Source: Pristionchus mayeri (lineage: Eukaryota > Nematoda > Chromadorea > Rhabditida > Neodiplogasteridae). From it: a stretch of DNA of 64,000 bases. Position numbers and translations under genes: made by a program. The notes under the pieces are model-generated. The model was not told the origin of the DNA. It did not search any database and worked only from the letters and a program-made list of their open reading frames with translations. Every line of letters begins with the position of its first letter. Position 1 is the first letter of the stretch. Shown one piece after another: positions 23,314 through 34,999 of the stretch. The DNA is taken from assembly GCA_036245805.1 (NCBI GenBank), contig BTRK01000001.1, positions 19,289,087 through 19,353,086 of the forward strand. Reading direction: 5' to 3'.

Positions 23314-26219
23314 TTCGTATTCGCATAAATAAGTGGCTCGAAATATCTCCATTGCCAAACAGCGAACTTGCACTCTATGAACCCCTTCAAAGAAGCGGGC
23401 TGTCATTGCACAGCTTAGGTTCCAACATAGGTTTGTTGGAAGACCTATATTTCGGTCATGACCATTGTGTTCCTGTCCAATTTTTTAACGTGATTTTGTA
23501 TGAACGCTGGCATGGTTGCTACTCACCGAGATGCGTCAGCTGGTGTACCTTTAAGGCTTGCACTGTATTAAATTTCTTCCCGCACACGTCACAGTGAGTA
23601 TTTTTCTTTGGTCGATTGGGAACAAATATTTTATCTCCTGGTTCGTCCTCATCACTTGAAGAGCCTACCGTTCCTTCTGGAAAGTTATTATGATGCTCTA
23701 TTCATCCCGCAAAATTGCATAAAATTTCGGTTCAAGCCAATTTTGTGGAATGCATCATCTTTCATACTATATGATAAATTATGTTTCCACAATAACATAA
23801 ATTAACATTAGTTCACTGTAGAGGCTCTTACCTTCGTGCCTCTTCAAATGCGCAAGGAGACCGCACTTTTTCCTAAATTTCTTCGGACAGAGATCGCACT
23901 GCTTCAAGGGGTTGGGTCCAAAGGCGGTTCCTTTCTTGTGGCTCTCGAGATGAGCCAAGAACTGATGCTTCAACGAATATCCACTTCCACAAATGTCGCA
24001 TTTAAATGAGTAGATTCCTATAGAGTAATTTATTTTTAAATGAATTTCAAGGAGGATTAGCAGCAAACCCGCTCGAATAAAACGCAACTAGGAATGAGAG
24101 AGTGCTCTCTCATTTCATTGTGCTCTATCACCCGTTGCCTGTGCGACAGGCTCAACTTGAATGCCAAAAACTAGCCATTGCTCGGTTCCGAATAGGGCTA
24201 TAAAAACCAAAATGGTGCTACAGTTTACGATTATCTCAAAACAGTGTTTGTGCTGGCTAGGTTTGTTGCTAGTCCTCCTTTAACACTGAATTCATAATAT
24301 CTGACCCTTATGGATGCGCATGTGATCTCTGAGGTATCTGGCTGTCCCGTAGGCCCCTCCACACAATTCGCACTTGTATGGTCGCTTTTTCTCTGCTTCT
24401 TCCGGATCGTTAACGTCTGAATTCTCCCTTTTCTACATTTGGATTGTACACATTTTTACGTAAGAAAGAATTGGCATTCGGAGATACAGGTTCCCACATG
24501 TAAACTCCTCTTTCCCCACAGTATCCTGCTTCTCGATCTTTTCTAATCCGGTATCGTTCTACTCGAAAATTAAAAAAATCGTGCTCATAATACATAATAC
24601 ACATGTCTCACTCAATCATGGATTTCGCTTTCAATGGTGTGGTTTTGGAATCCACAAAAAAAGGAGAGAGTCGGGATTAAGATATTGAAAAATTCAAATA
24701 GCGAACAATGTCATTTTTATCAATGGAATGTCTAATATGAGATTTTTTTTATATCTTAAATATGCTCACCTAAATGGGTCGTCATGTGTCTTCTCAGTGA
24801 ACATGGACCAAACAAATATTTTCCGCAAACTTTACACTGAACTTTCTCCGGTTTCCTTCGAGGATCGTCATTCGCTAAATCGAATTGTGTTCAATAAATA
24901 AAAAGAACTCCCATATTACGTATCGTAAATGCACTAACGTAAATGGATTCTAGAGTGAACTTTGAGATTTCCTGCCTGGGAAAATCGATTATCACACTTC
25001 TCGCATTTGAATGGTTTTCTCAACTCCTCGCTTTCTGAAAGAAATATTGATTTGAAAATTTTAAAAAGTTTATGCATAGATATGCTCACCCTCATGACAT
25101 CTCATATGCACTAAAAGCTTCTGTCTTGTCGACAGGCACTTCCCACATGTTTTACATTGGAATTTTGTCGAGGAAGAAATCTGCTTCCATTTCGATCTTC
25201 TCTTCTTCTTATCATTATTCGTTCTTGCCTTGGAATCACCGGCAGAATCCTCGTTTTCAATATCAAAATCATCATCGTCTGGTAAATATTCGATATGCTC
25301 ATCTTCATTCGATGATGATGTTTCTGAATCTAGCTCCGTGCCTTTATTATCCCTTTCTTCATGCTGAAACGGGAAGATCTTAGATGCAGTCTAATAAATA
25401 AGTGAGAAAGGGAGAAAGCGGATACCAATTCCAACACTTCGCGTTTTATGATAATTTTGCGTTCCCCAGATGGACGGGCTTCTTTCGGATCTTCAGTTTT
25501 TAATATATTTTCATGAAATAAACCATCTGCAGCTCCGACTAGTGAATCATTTTCCTGAAATCTTTTAACTAAATATTCACATAACCGCAATTCAACGCAA
25601 AGTAGTTCTACATTTCAACTTAGTTTGTTTTGCAAAACATTGCTTGTTGCATAATATTCCTTGATCTGACCTCCTTCTCATTCACCCAATCTTTAGGGTG
25701 ATCTTTAGCGAGTCATGCAGCCCATGCAGCAGTATTCGAGCTAGAGTCGCACTGAAAAAAACGGCAAAATATTATGCGATCATAAACCTTTATTTCGAAT
25801 ACTGGAAAGACAAGAAAACAATTCTCACCCTTCCTCCTGTGATTCTGTTACGGCTGAAAGCTCACTATCTAATATGAGCAAATCAGTTCGGATTCTCTGA
25901 AACAGTGATAATTATTTCCAATTTGCAAGTGTAATAAGAAGGCTTAAACTCACTTCGGCATCGATATCGTTGATTGTCAAAGACATCAAATGGTCCAGTG
26001 ACATCTGAAATACAGAGCCAATTGGAGTTGGAAAATGGGATGGACTCATTTTATACTCCTAAGCTCCCCATAAAATTAAAATATACACGAACACTCATTG
26101 AATTCCTAAACTTTGGAAACGAATACTTTAAAGACTGCAAAAATATATATTCCCCACAAGATAATTCAGCATACACCAGTGAGAGAAAGAAAGGGAATAA
26201 TGACAGAGTGGCTTGGTTT

Positions 26220-26360
26220 TTGAGTAAGAATGAGAGAAACTGACCAGATGTGTGAATGACTCGAGGTGACAAGTGGAGAACCGACAGTGCGAAGATCATA
26301 AACCCTACGTAAGGAGCAGATTTATAATGAGTGAGATGGAGAGAGTGAGGCCAGGAGGAA
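26220..26360 (-). promoter_or_regulatory. Block upstream of gene C conserved upstream of gene B
   Basis: Counterpart of 18950-19110 (see that entry). It lies about 220 bp upstream of the gene C start codon. Confidence 0.35.
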
Positions 26361-27600
26361 CAGAGAAAAGGGGCAATACCGTCTCCCTCAGATGTCCCTT
26401 TCCTTCTTTCCCTCTCTTTCCTTTCATTTGTCTCTTGCACGAAGAACATCAATGATATTGGAGAAGGGGGGAAAGAAAGAAATGTGAAGGGAGTATATTC
26501 GAAGTAATGCTTGCTTTTTCCTTATGGATGTTATATTTAATAAAAGTTCTTCTTCCATGATAATTAGACTGAATTGTAAGCGCCTTATTGAGAGAGAGGG
26601 AAAACTTTATTTAAATCTAAATACAAAAAACCATGTGGGAATATTACAACGTTCATGAGTAGCATCATCAGTAATATGTTCATTAGCAGCAGCCGCATTT
26701 TCACATCTGGAGGTTCTTCCCGTCCGACCGTAGGTCTGGGCGTATTCCGTTGAAATTGCAGCTCTGCTAGCATTCATTAAGAACTCCTGTTAAATTTAGT
26801 ATCATTTTCTTCATTATATTCGAATGAACGAACTACTGTTGTGTACGATCCGATTCCGAAAGTAGTATCATAGAAGAATTCTGAGGATGTGCCGAAATTT
26901 GGCAGTTTTTCTCTTGATGCATTCCCTGTATCCACGTTTGCTCCGTTCCGAGGCTCCCGTAAATGATTAATTTAATATTTACTTTTCCATTTTGGGTCTC
27001 GCTTAAAAAATGTAATATGCAAATATTTGCGAATATTTTGGTGTGTAGTAAAATTAACGCTGATATATATTTATTTCAATAATGAGTGTGTCGTAATTTT
27101 AAGTTTTTTTTCTGTTGGAATTTTTAGAACGTGTACTAATGTAAATGTATGCATGATGTTGTAGAATCCATTACCTTGTGATCAGAAAATATATTTCGAA
27201 TGCTTCAGGACAACGTGATCCAATGGATTGATAATTTTGGAGAATTTTTACCGAACGAAATATTTCATTTGGTTCGTTTGTCCTGTAAAATCGTAGAATT
27301 TATGTATGAATAAAAACTTATATTCATCTTTCTCAAACTTATATTCATCTAAGTATATTCATCTTTCTCTACAACAATTTTTCTTAGAAACTTTTTTTGG
27401 TAGTTTTTTCACAATTCATAAAGGGCGTTTGTTTAGAGTTCCCGTTATTATCAGACGATAATGATTAGATCATTAGGGAGACACGGTACATACCCGTGTC
27501 AGCGATAGCAGCGCATTGTACATCCGCTAGTCCATCGGTGTAACGTAAGTTGTCTTAGTTACTTGATGAGTTTGATTTGATTGTTGACCCATTTAGTCGA
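26361..27600. other. Mostly empty interval with one weak exon-like relic
   Basis: The minus strand at 26607-26786 has a TTTAACAG acceptor followed by an open stretch containing EYAQTYGRTGR and a stop. This resembles motif VI of DEAD-box helicases (EYVHRIGRTGR in the family). Just upstream (26790-26980) an open stretch contains FGIGSYTTVVRS, reminiscent of a kinase glycine loop. Neither has flanking domains. They are most likely relics of different genes or chance. The rest is AT-rich and shows nothing. Confidence 0.2.
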
Positions 27601-28929
27601 GATGATGTAGACATCTAAAATTTGTTTTGTTGTTTCATATTTTCGCTTGAAGGATGCAACATAAGAGGAAATTAGGAGGTAACTATCACGCACAGAAAGT
27701 ACGAAAGTTGAACAGGTTTATTGGCGAATTTTTCTTATTTCACTTAAAAATATAATGCAAGAAACGAAAAGTTAAATAGAACGCGAAAAAGCAAAACAAT
27801 ATCTACTGAGGCACATTCGTGCAAAGGACGTCGCGATCAATGGGAGTGAGAGAGGGGAAGGGCCATTCCTTCCTTCCGTCTACTCTCTCTCGCTTTACAC
27901 GTTCCCTTCTCCTCTCCTTTATCTCTCTGCGAGTTGGCAGTTGAAGGAGAGAGAGACAAGCACGTCACTGAGAGTGATTCGTGTGGAAGAAGAGTGCATA
28001 TCATTCCCACTCCCATCTCTTTTTCTAGATTATCTTTGTAACTTGCAGTTTGTAATTATCGATGCTGAATAGATAGAGAGAAAGAAGGAGAAATATTAAA
28101 TGTGGTAAGGAAAGGGAAGGTACTCTCACTGCTACCTAAGCGCCCAGAATCTATCCTTCTCAAAAGACAGCAAATCAGCTATACCTCTCCCTCTCAGTCT
28201 TTCTCCCCCATTGTTTAGGAATATGTGAAGGCAACAATCGCCTCGAATATACAAAGCCTCACGCATAGGTCGCTGATTACCCCAGTGCAGACTGAACGCT
28301 GAATTGGCGCGGGCGTGGCGTACTCGCTTTGCGTGGACACACCAACACATACAGTTAATCTAGGGAACACAAACAGATAGAGACGAGAGACACACATCGT
28401 TATTAGTAGATTCCTTCTACCCTTTCTACAATAGCCCATCGTAGTCGACTTCTTTCTTGCGAATTCTTCTTTGTCATCCACAGCATTTCTTTCTTTATGG
28501 ACTATCACATTTCGTCCCTCGCGATCCACAGTATCTTGCTGCTCTGCAAAATGCTCTCCATTTATTTTTCAGCCTACTCTGATTCATCGATTGTATATTC
28601 TAAAAGGTGCAGATCACAATTAGGCCTGAAAGTTGTAATCTCTGCTGCTCCCTCATCGGTTAACGCTGTTCAAAGGGAATGCAACATTAGGAGAGCCGAT
28701 TTGCCATCGCTAATGAACATCTCACCATTTCTTGCATTATCTTGAGTCCTCTAATCAGGATTTCTTCCTCTTATTGAATGAACCGCTCATCGATCATCTA
28801 CCATAGAAGTTATACGCAAAGTCGATTTCTGGAATTAGAAGTTTTGATCATTATATGCCATGGTACCTCACCTGAGAAGAGTATTGCTTCTTTTGAATAA
28901 ACTCTACAAAGCGATTGAAAAATATCAAT

Positions 28930-29010
28930 GCTCGATTTTCGAAAACCTCTATTTTTTGTATTCATCGAATGCGTATTTGAGATAGTTTAGACATCTGAAA
29001 AACAGCTCAG
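28930..29010 (-). pseudogene. Exon-like block of the array gene, broken
   Basis: On the minus strand a TTTTCAG acceptor near 28997 precedes a segment matching those at 33200-33390, 35500-35580 and 27600-27625. In the 33.4 kb copy the frame is open for about 40 codons (contains YTISNVYAVNKNRVRD). Here the same frame has a stop at its second codon. Function unknown. Confidence 0.4.
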
Positions 29011-29387
29011 CAACTCACGGAGATTAATGAGATTAGATAAAAACATTTGTATTAAGACAAAACATGCAGCGGCAATATTTCGATATGAGATGTATGCAAA
29101 TGCAAACATTTATCTCGAAATTAATGTTGGTGAGCTCAAATGCGATGATGATGAATCAAGGGAATCGAAACGGCAAAGCAAATTCAAACAAATAAGTGGC
29201 GATCGATCGAGAGCGAGGCGCGGAATGACTATTCTCCCCTTCCCCGCTATACACTCTCCTCTCGCTACACACTTTCTTCTCCCCCTCGTTATCTCGCCAA
29301 GAGACGGACTAGTGAAAAGAAAATGGTTCGCGTCAAGAAAGAAGAAACTAGCTACGTGGTCCACGACTGGTGAGAGCCTGCTTAAAA

Positions 29388-29496
29388 CGTTGTAAAAGGC
29401 TCGTGAGGCCTCGGGCGATCCGAAAAAGTTGGAATGGGGCTTCGCCCCATTCCAACTTTTTCGGATCGCCCGAGGCCTCACGAGCCTTTTACAACG
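29388..29496. repeat. Perfect 53-bp hairpin with 3-nt loop
   Basis: Bases 29388-29440 are the exact reverse complement of 29444-29496 with loop TTC. The outer 50 bases of its left side, together with flanking CGACTGGTGAGAG, recur as a direct repeat at 29587-29636 without the hairpin partner. It could fold into a long RNA or DNA hairpin. Confidence 0.95.
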
Positions 29497-29809
29497 CTCA
29501 CGCATTTTTTGAATAAATTCCCCAAGGAATGATGTCAGTCAACCACGTTTGGTACCAGTTTTATGCATGAAAATATAATTGTAAGCGACTGGTGAGAGAC
29601 TGCTTAAAACGTTGTAAAAGGCTCGTGAGGCCTCGCAGCAGTGCTATATACAAAATTGTTGATAACTGAACGCTGTTTACCTAGGAAAATAAATTCTTGG
29701 GTGTTAGCGATACTAATAATGCGAGTTATTGCCGAAAAAACGAGAATTATGTAAAATTGAATATTCATGATGTAAGGCAACAATTAAAAGTATATGCCAC
29801 GGGATTTAG

Positions 29810-30050
29810 AATGGTGGTCCAGGTCCGGGGTCCGAGTGAGGCCTTTGAAGCGATTTATGACCAAAAACGGTTATTGCATCATGTTGCATAATGATGACGT
29901 AATACCAAATTTTGAAAGAGCTCACTCTGGGGAGTCTAATGGTCAAGGTCCGAGGTCTGGGTGATGCCTGGGAGCCGAGATATTGCATTATTGCATCATA
30001 ATGACGTAATGTTGATGCAATCGATGATGCAATAGAAAGCGCTCGCCGAG
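29810..30050. repeat. Two imperfect tandem units of about 130 bp
   Basis: Units starting near 29813 (TGGTCCAGGTCCGGGGTC) and 29939 (TGGTCAAGGTCCGAGGTC) share GAGTGAGGCCT/GGGTGATGCCT and TTGCATCAT..TAATGACGTAAT blocks. The units include CRE-like TGACGTAA sites. Confidence 0.6.
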
Positions 30051-30127
30051 TGGAGTCGATTGGTACCCTAGTTGTAGGTGTACGATAAGTTTGAAGCGAG
30101 TTATGAGCGAAAGACGGGAGCGTGACC

Positions 30128-30168
30128 GACACACAGACAGACAGACAGACGAACTGACAGACAGACGT
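30128..30168 (+). repeat. GACA microsatellite
   Basis: Runs of (GACA)n interrupted by GAACT directly follow the tandem units. Confidence 0.85.
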
Positions 30169-31489
30169 TTTGTCTTTTTTGTACTATGTAATTCGTGCTG
30201 CTCACTTCGCGTGCCGTATTTTACTCATGTCTCACTCTTTCTGGAACTTTCTTTGCGCGTTCGCTCGCTTTCGCTCACTAGCACCCGCGAGAGAAAGAAA
30301 GACGACGGGACGCAGTATGGGAGGGAGAGGAATGGGCAGAAAGAATCTCTTCTCTCTCGCTTCGTAGCTATTGATTCCCTGTCAAATGCGCCCATTTTGT
30401 ATCGATTCTTTGTCGAGTTCTCTCATTTTACTGCTTTGAATGTTGTGAAAATCATGTAAATTTGTGCATTTGAGTTGTCTACATCAGCTTGTTAAGTCCT
30501 TCTGTATAACAGTAACGATAACCACTGGAAAGCATTTCCGACAAATGTCAAGGATTCTTATTTACTAACAGTTAAACAAATGAGGTTCGTTTCCAGAGCG
30601 TATGTACTAAATCAGCTCGAAATTGGTCTGGGAACTTCGTGATTGCAATGTTGCCTGGCCTAATTCCAATCCGGTTCCAGATTTTTCGATAGGGACTTCG
30701 ATTTTAAAAAATACAAATCTGCAATATCATCTTCATGCGAAACGAGTGAGATCTAGCTATTAAATTCCTTTCGAAATTGAGACACATATTCTAAATTTGT
30801 CAACCATGGTTGCGAAAATATGAAGACTATTTGATCAAAGAATTGAGTGGTTCCTATAAATTAGGTGGAATTCAAAAAGGTGTATGAGTTTAATAATGTA
30901 TAGAATTTCTTGAGCAAGAAAAGTACTTTCATTATGAATATTTCGTGTTCCTCTAGAAGATCGCGACGATTTCGATGGAATGATATGATGCATCGCCTGC
31001 AACGAACTGTGGGAAATCTCTTCACGGTGTCGATATCGTAATGTGTATGTTTTCTCATTTAATTTGCTCGGTACTCTATTTGCTGAAACCAAGGGAGAAT
31101 TTGGCTGTGTCTAGTTGAAGTCTGGCATCAGAATTTTTAGATGTGCCAAAATAGATCGATATGTGAGTGAATAATACCTTCATCAATTCAGAGGTTGAAG
31201 AATATCCTCGAAAATTCGCCATACGAAGACACTCTTCATCGAGGTATCCTCAATAAAGCAATGCTGCCCTCGGCATAGCTTGAGGAAGATTCAGAAGAAT
31301 TGGATCTGTAGTATGAATTGCATGAATATGTGCATCGATAAAGGAATTACTAGAAACTGTGAAAAATTCACTCATTCCGGAATCTTTATCATGACCCGAA
31401 CGCAGTCTCGAAACACGTTTATCAAGACTATCATGCTCCTCGCAGAATTTGAGGCTTTTCTGACGAATTGAATCTGTGGTTAGGTGGAA

Positions 31490-34400
31490 TAACTTAGCAG
31501 AAATTGAGAGAGAAAGAGACAAGCACGTCACTGAGAGTGATTCACGCATGAGGAAGCAAAGCGTTTAATTCCCTCCCGCCATCAATCCTTTGTTTCTATC
31601 ACATATATTTCGCTTCTGTGTGTATATTGTTTGCAGGTAGCAATGCAGCAGGCAGAAAAAAAGAGACTGAAGGAAGGAAAAGAGCTCCATGTGGTAGAGT
31701 GAAGAGAACGCTCCATCACTGCTACCCAAGCGACCATAACTCATCAGATTCGACCTCCCCCTCCCTCTCTCCCGCTTCTCCCCTCTCAGTCTTTCTCCCC
31801 CCATTGTGTAGGAATATCTGAAGAATATGCATAGCATCACGCATCGGTTGCTGATAATCCCAGTGCAGACTGACAGCTGAATTGGCGCGGGGGTAACTTA
31901 CCCGCCTCGCGTGGACGCTTCAACACAACAGGAGTTGCATATTTTTGCGCTTTCACTGTCATATTCTCATTTTTACCTTTTATCGGTATTTCGCTGATAT
32001 AATTTCAACAAGAATTCTCAATGAATCGGAGCACAACTTGATATAGAGAGGACAGTTTCACAGATCGAAAGACTCTGATTCATCGATTTTATAAGGTTGG
32101 TCCATAAGTTTCTGACTATTTTCATGTTCGGACATTTTGACCTTCCCCGTCCAACGCATTCAGTCAATCAACTAATGGTTATGCATAGTTGATGAAGGCT
32201 TATGAATACTTTTTACGCGATGCAATATCGGGCCAATTCGATCAGCAAGGATGACACTATTCACAGTCAAAATCTACTTCGTGCTTGATTTTCAATTTCA
32301 ATTGATCGTAACTCCAAGGGCAGAAGTGATCGAGACAAAAGCGGTGGATTGTTGAGAAGCCTATTACAGGGACATATAATTTAACACTTCGAAAGTTATG
32401 GTCCTCTGAATCCCCGATTAAAATTTTGGCCAAATCAACAAACTACGCCAATTGGAAAATGCTTGTTTTATATTTTCTGGCACTGTACTCGTATAGATCG
32501 ACCTCGAGAGCTCAATAATGGCTCATTATTTTCTACATTCCTATCTTAGTACTTATTTATATTTAGGAGCAGATTCATAAATCAATAGGTAATTAGAATA
32601 TTTCGGAACTGCGATGTAGAAATTGAAACATTGAAATCAGCACGTTTTGTTGTTTCTCTCTTCTCACTCGCAATGAAGACCGAGTTGTTCACGTATAACT
32701 GAACAAGCAACTCTTGCCCTACTACATATATGTTGAGCAGATTCAGGAGGTCTCAAATATTTGAGAAGTTGAGCTCAACCAAAAACACCGAAAAACGCTA
32801 TTTTCGGCAGTTTCAATATGAAAATAATTTTCTCACGTTCAATAACCACTATATTCAATGTAAATGTTTTACGGTACTTCACCACTACTGACGTCACTAA
32901 AACTATAGAGGAATTGCAGGCAATCGAAATAGGCCAGGAGAAATTATGAAAAATAAAAAGTCAGAAACTTACGGACCAACCTAATATATTCTGAAAGGGT
33001 ACTTTATCGTTTATAATTCGGCTTGACATTATCTCATGCTCTATCATCGGCCGGCAGAGCAAAGAAGATGCTCTGCCCGACCGATAGGGGGGAGAACCGA
33101 TCTGCCCGCACTAAAACGACCTTATCAGTGTTCGCTCACCCGTCATGAATCGTCTTGAATCCATGAATTTTAACTTAAAAGATCGATTCCTCTTGCTAAT
33201 AGAAAGATTACTCGAGACCATCGACACCATTCACAAAATCAATGATTGTTTCACCATCGAACCTCACAGAGTGTTGCTGGATATTCCTTTGAATAAGTGC
33301 ACAAGGTGGTTAAGAAATAACAATGCTCGAATTTTGAAAATATCTCGAACTCTGTTTTTATTTACCGCATAAACATTCGAGATGGTGTAGGCATCTGGGA
33401 AAAGCTCGTCGATTTATAAAATTCTATTTACTTATAACAATAACATTTGCATAGAGAAGAAAAACGAAGAAAAAGAACATCGTACATATTTGAATGTGAG
33501 ATATGTGCGAAATATTACACTTTTTTCTCGAAGGCAAGGAAGAATGAGCTCAAAGGTGATACGAACATGAAATCAAAATGGAATCGAAAGGGCCTAGCAG
33601 ATTCAAACAAGCAACTTGGCTATTGATTAATAGCGAGGCGCGTAAGGGAAATTCCCCCTTCCCTACTACACACTCTCCTCTCCCACCACACTCTCTTCTT
33701 CCCCTCGTTATCTCTCCAAGATACGGACTAGTGGAAAGGCAGTGACTAAAGTTCGCGTGAAGAAAGAAACGCGGGAGGATTCGTTCTGCCCACTCCCCCG
33801 CGTAGTATTTTACTCAATTCTCATTCTTTCTCGAACTTTCTTTGCGACTTCGCTCACTTTCGCTGTCTAGCACCAGCATAAGGTCGAGGAAATGAAAAAT
33901 GGATCGGGAAGGGAATGGAAAAGCGAGAGAGAAAGAGTTTCTTCTCTCACTCGTTTCTTCGCGATTGATTCCCTTTCAAATGCGCCCATTTTGTATCGAT
34001 CCTCCTTCGCCGAGATGTATCAGTTGCTGCTTGCTCTGTAGCATAAAGTTTTAAAATTCGGAATTTCAGTTGACTACATCAACTCGTTAAGCCAATCTTC
34101 GTAACTCGGAATTAGTGACAATACACTCAAACAAAATGCAAACATTTGAAACGTGTGAGTCACTGCTGATATCCAGTTCGGGATTTAGTGTACACTAGCA
34201 CTGAGAAGAATCCATACGTGTCAACGAGTATGTGAATTTATCGAATTTCTCGATCAAGAAATTTTCATTCAGTTTGATTATTTCGTGATCCTCTAGAAGA
34301 TCGCGACGATTTCGATGGAAATATATCCTTGATCACCTTCAATTATTCGTTGAAATCACTACACGGTGTCGATGTCGTTAGTTGTATGTTTTCCTATTCA

Positions 34401-34900
34401 CTTGACTTGATACACTAACTTATCCGTCGTAAAATTGAAAATTTAATAGAAAATGCTGAATTTGGCAGTCATGAGAAGTCTGGAATCATGATTTTCAGAT
34501 GTGATTTTATTCAACAATGTGATCGTCATAAGCAATGAGGATCCCCTTCATCATTGCTGAGTGGAGTGAAGGACATCCTTCAATGTTCTGGATGGTAGTA
34601 ATCTAGCCATTCGCAATACGAAGCCAGGCACCCTCGTGGAATCTTTTATCGAACAATAATCCCCGCATGGTTTGAGGAATAGAAAGATTTGAATGTGTAA
34701 TAAAATCTTAATATACAGATAAAGGATTTACTTGATCCTGTGAATAACTCGGTGGTTGTGAACGTTATGCATTCAATATTTAGGTGTACATCGCAAATGA
34801 TAAACGTCATTGCTTCATCATCAACTATTCTCCTTCATTTTCCAATATTTCCATCACCAATTGCTCATAACTCTGTATGGAAAAATCGCAATTAATTAAC
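31490..34900. repeat. Diverged repeat array, unit 2 (contains mariner copy 2)
   Basis: Same landmark order as unit 1: CAAGCACGTCACTGAGAGTG (31520), CCCAGTGCAGACTG (31859), TTATCTCTCCAAGATACGGA (33708), GCGCCCATTTTGTATCGAT (33982), GAAGATCGCGACGATT (34296). The minus-strand reading of 33200-33390 is open for about 40 codons after a CCCAG acceptor. The 893-bp mariner-type element at 32092-32984 interrupts the unit. Confidence 0.65.
32092..32984. mobile_element. Mariner-type non-autonomous element, copy 2
   Basis: 893 bp, the same length as copy 1 at 327-1219, with TA at 32090-32091 and 32985-32986. Reading both copies side by side I find only about two substitutions, so both insertions are young and probably from one active source. 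No open reading frame. Confidence 0.9.
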
Positions 34901-34999
34901 AACGAAATAGAGAGATGTTGGGGAGAGCAAAGATTTTTTAGCGGAGTCGGATTTAAAGTGCGACCCTCCGAATCGGCCTTATTCGCTATGCAGGCATAA

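Larger units (their letters stand above)
19449..26004 (-). pseudogene. Zinc-finger gene C: 11-finger C2H2 protein, best preserved of the three, N-terminal frameshift
   Basis: Minus-strand exons: 25954-26004 (ATG at 26004), 25829-25896, 25671-25751, 25426-25554, 25090-25363, 24939-25034, 24770-24874, 24306-24416, 23832-24017 (two fingers), 23527-23676, 22005-22100, 21856-21969, 21720-21806, 21415-21504, 19730-19818 and 19449-19610 (stop TAG 19449-19451). An acidic Ser/Asp stretch precedes finger 1 (CKTCGKCLSTRQ). The protein ends in an acidic tail with VKKEPIDDY, which resembles a sumoylation consensus. Oddities: the exon at 25671 has two extra bases relative to A and B and shifts frame; the finger at 21856 ends H-x3-C; the finger at 21415 lacks its second His; the intron after 22005 starts with GC. 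The fingers from 25363 to 22005 are all intact. A start downstream of the frameshift would give a working protein, so calling it a pseudogene is provisional. Confidence 0.7.
27840..31250. repeat. Diverged repeat array, unit 1
   Basis: First unit of an array with recurring landmarks: CAAGCACGTCACTGAGAGTG (27959), CCCAGTGCAGACTG (28281), a pyrimidine-rich block with TTATCTCGCCAAGAGACGGA (29288), GCGCCCATTTTGTATCGATT (30388) and the block GAAGATCGCGACGATT (30956). Unit 2 (31490-34900) repeats the same order. The last block reads RNRRDLLEEHEI on the minus strand and stays open in all three copies, so the units probably descend from a duplicated minus-strand gene that I cannot name. This unit has extra material at 29380-30170. 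Confidence 0.65.

Noticed and set aside
26607..26980. DEAD-box helicase or protein kinase gene
   Set aside because: Only isolated motif-like strings (YGRTGR, GIGSYTTV) are present, with no flanking domain; recorded as a low-confidence relic only.
29110..29505. 131-codon minus-strand frame
   Set aside because: It runs through both arms of the perfect hairpin and a low-complexity pyrimidine block, and shows no conservation in the parallel repeat unit.
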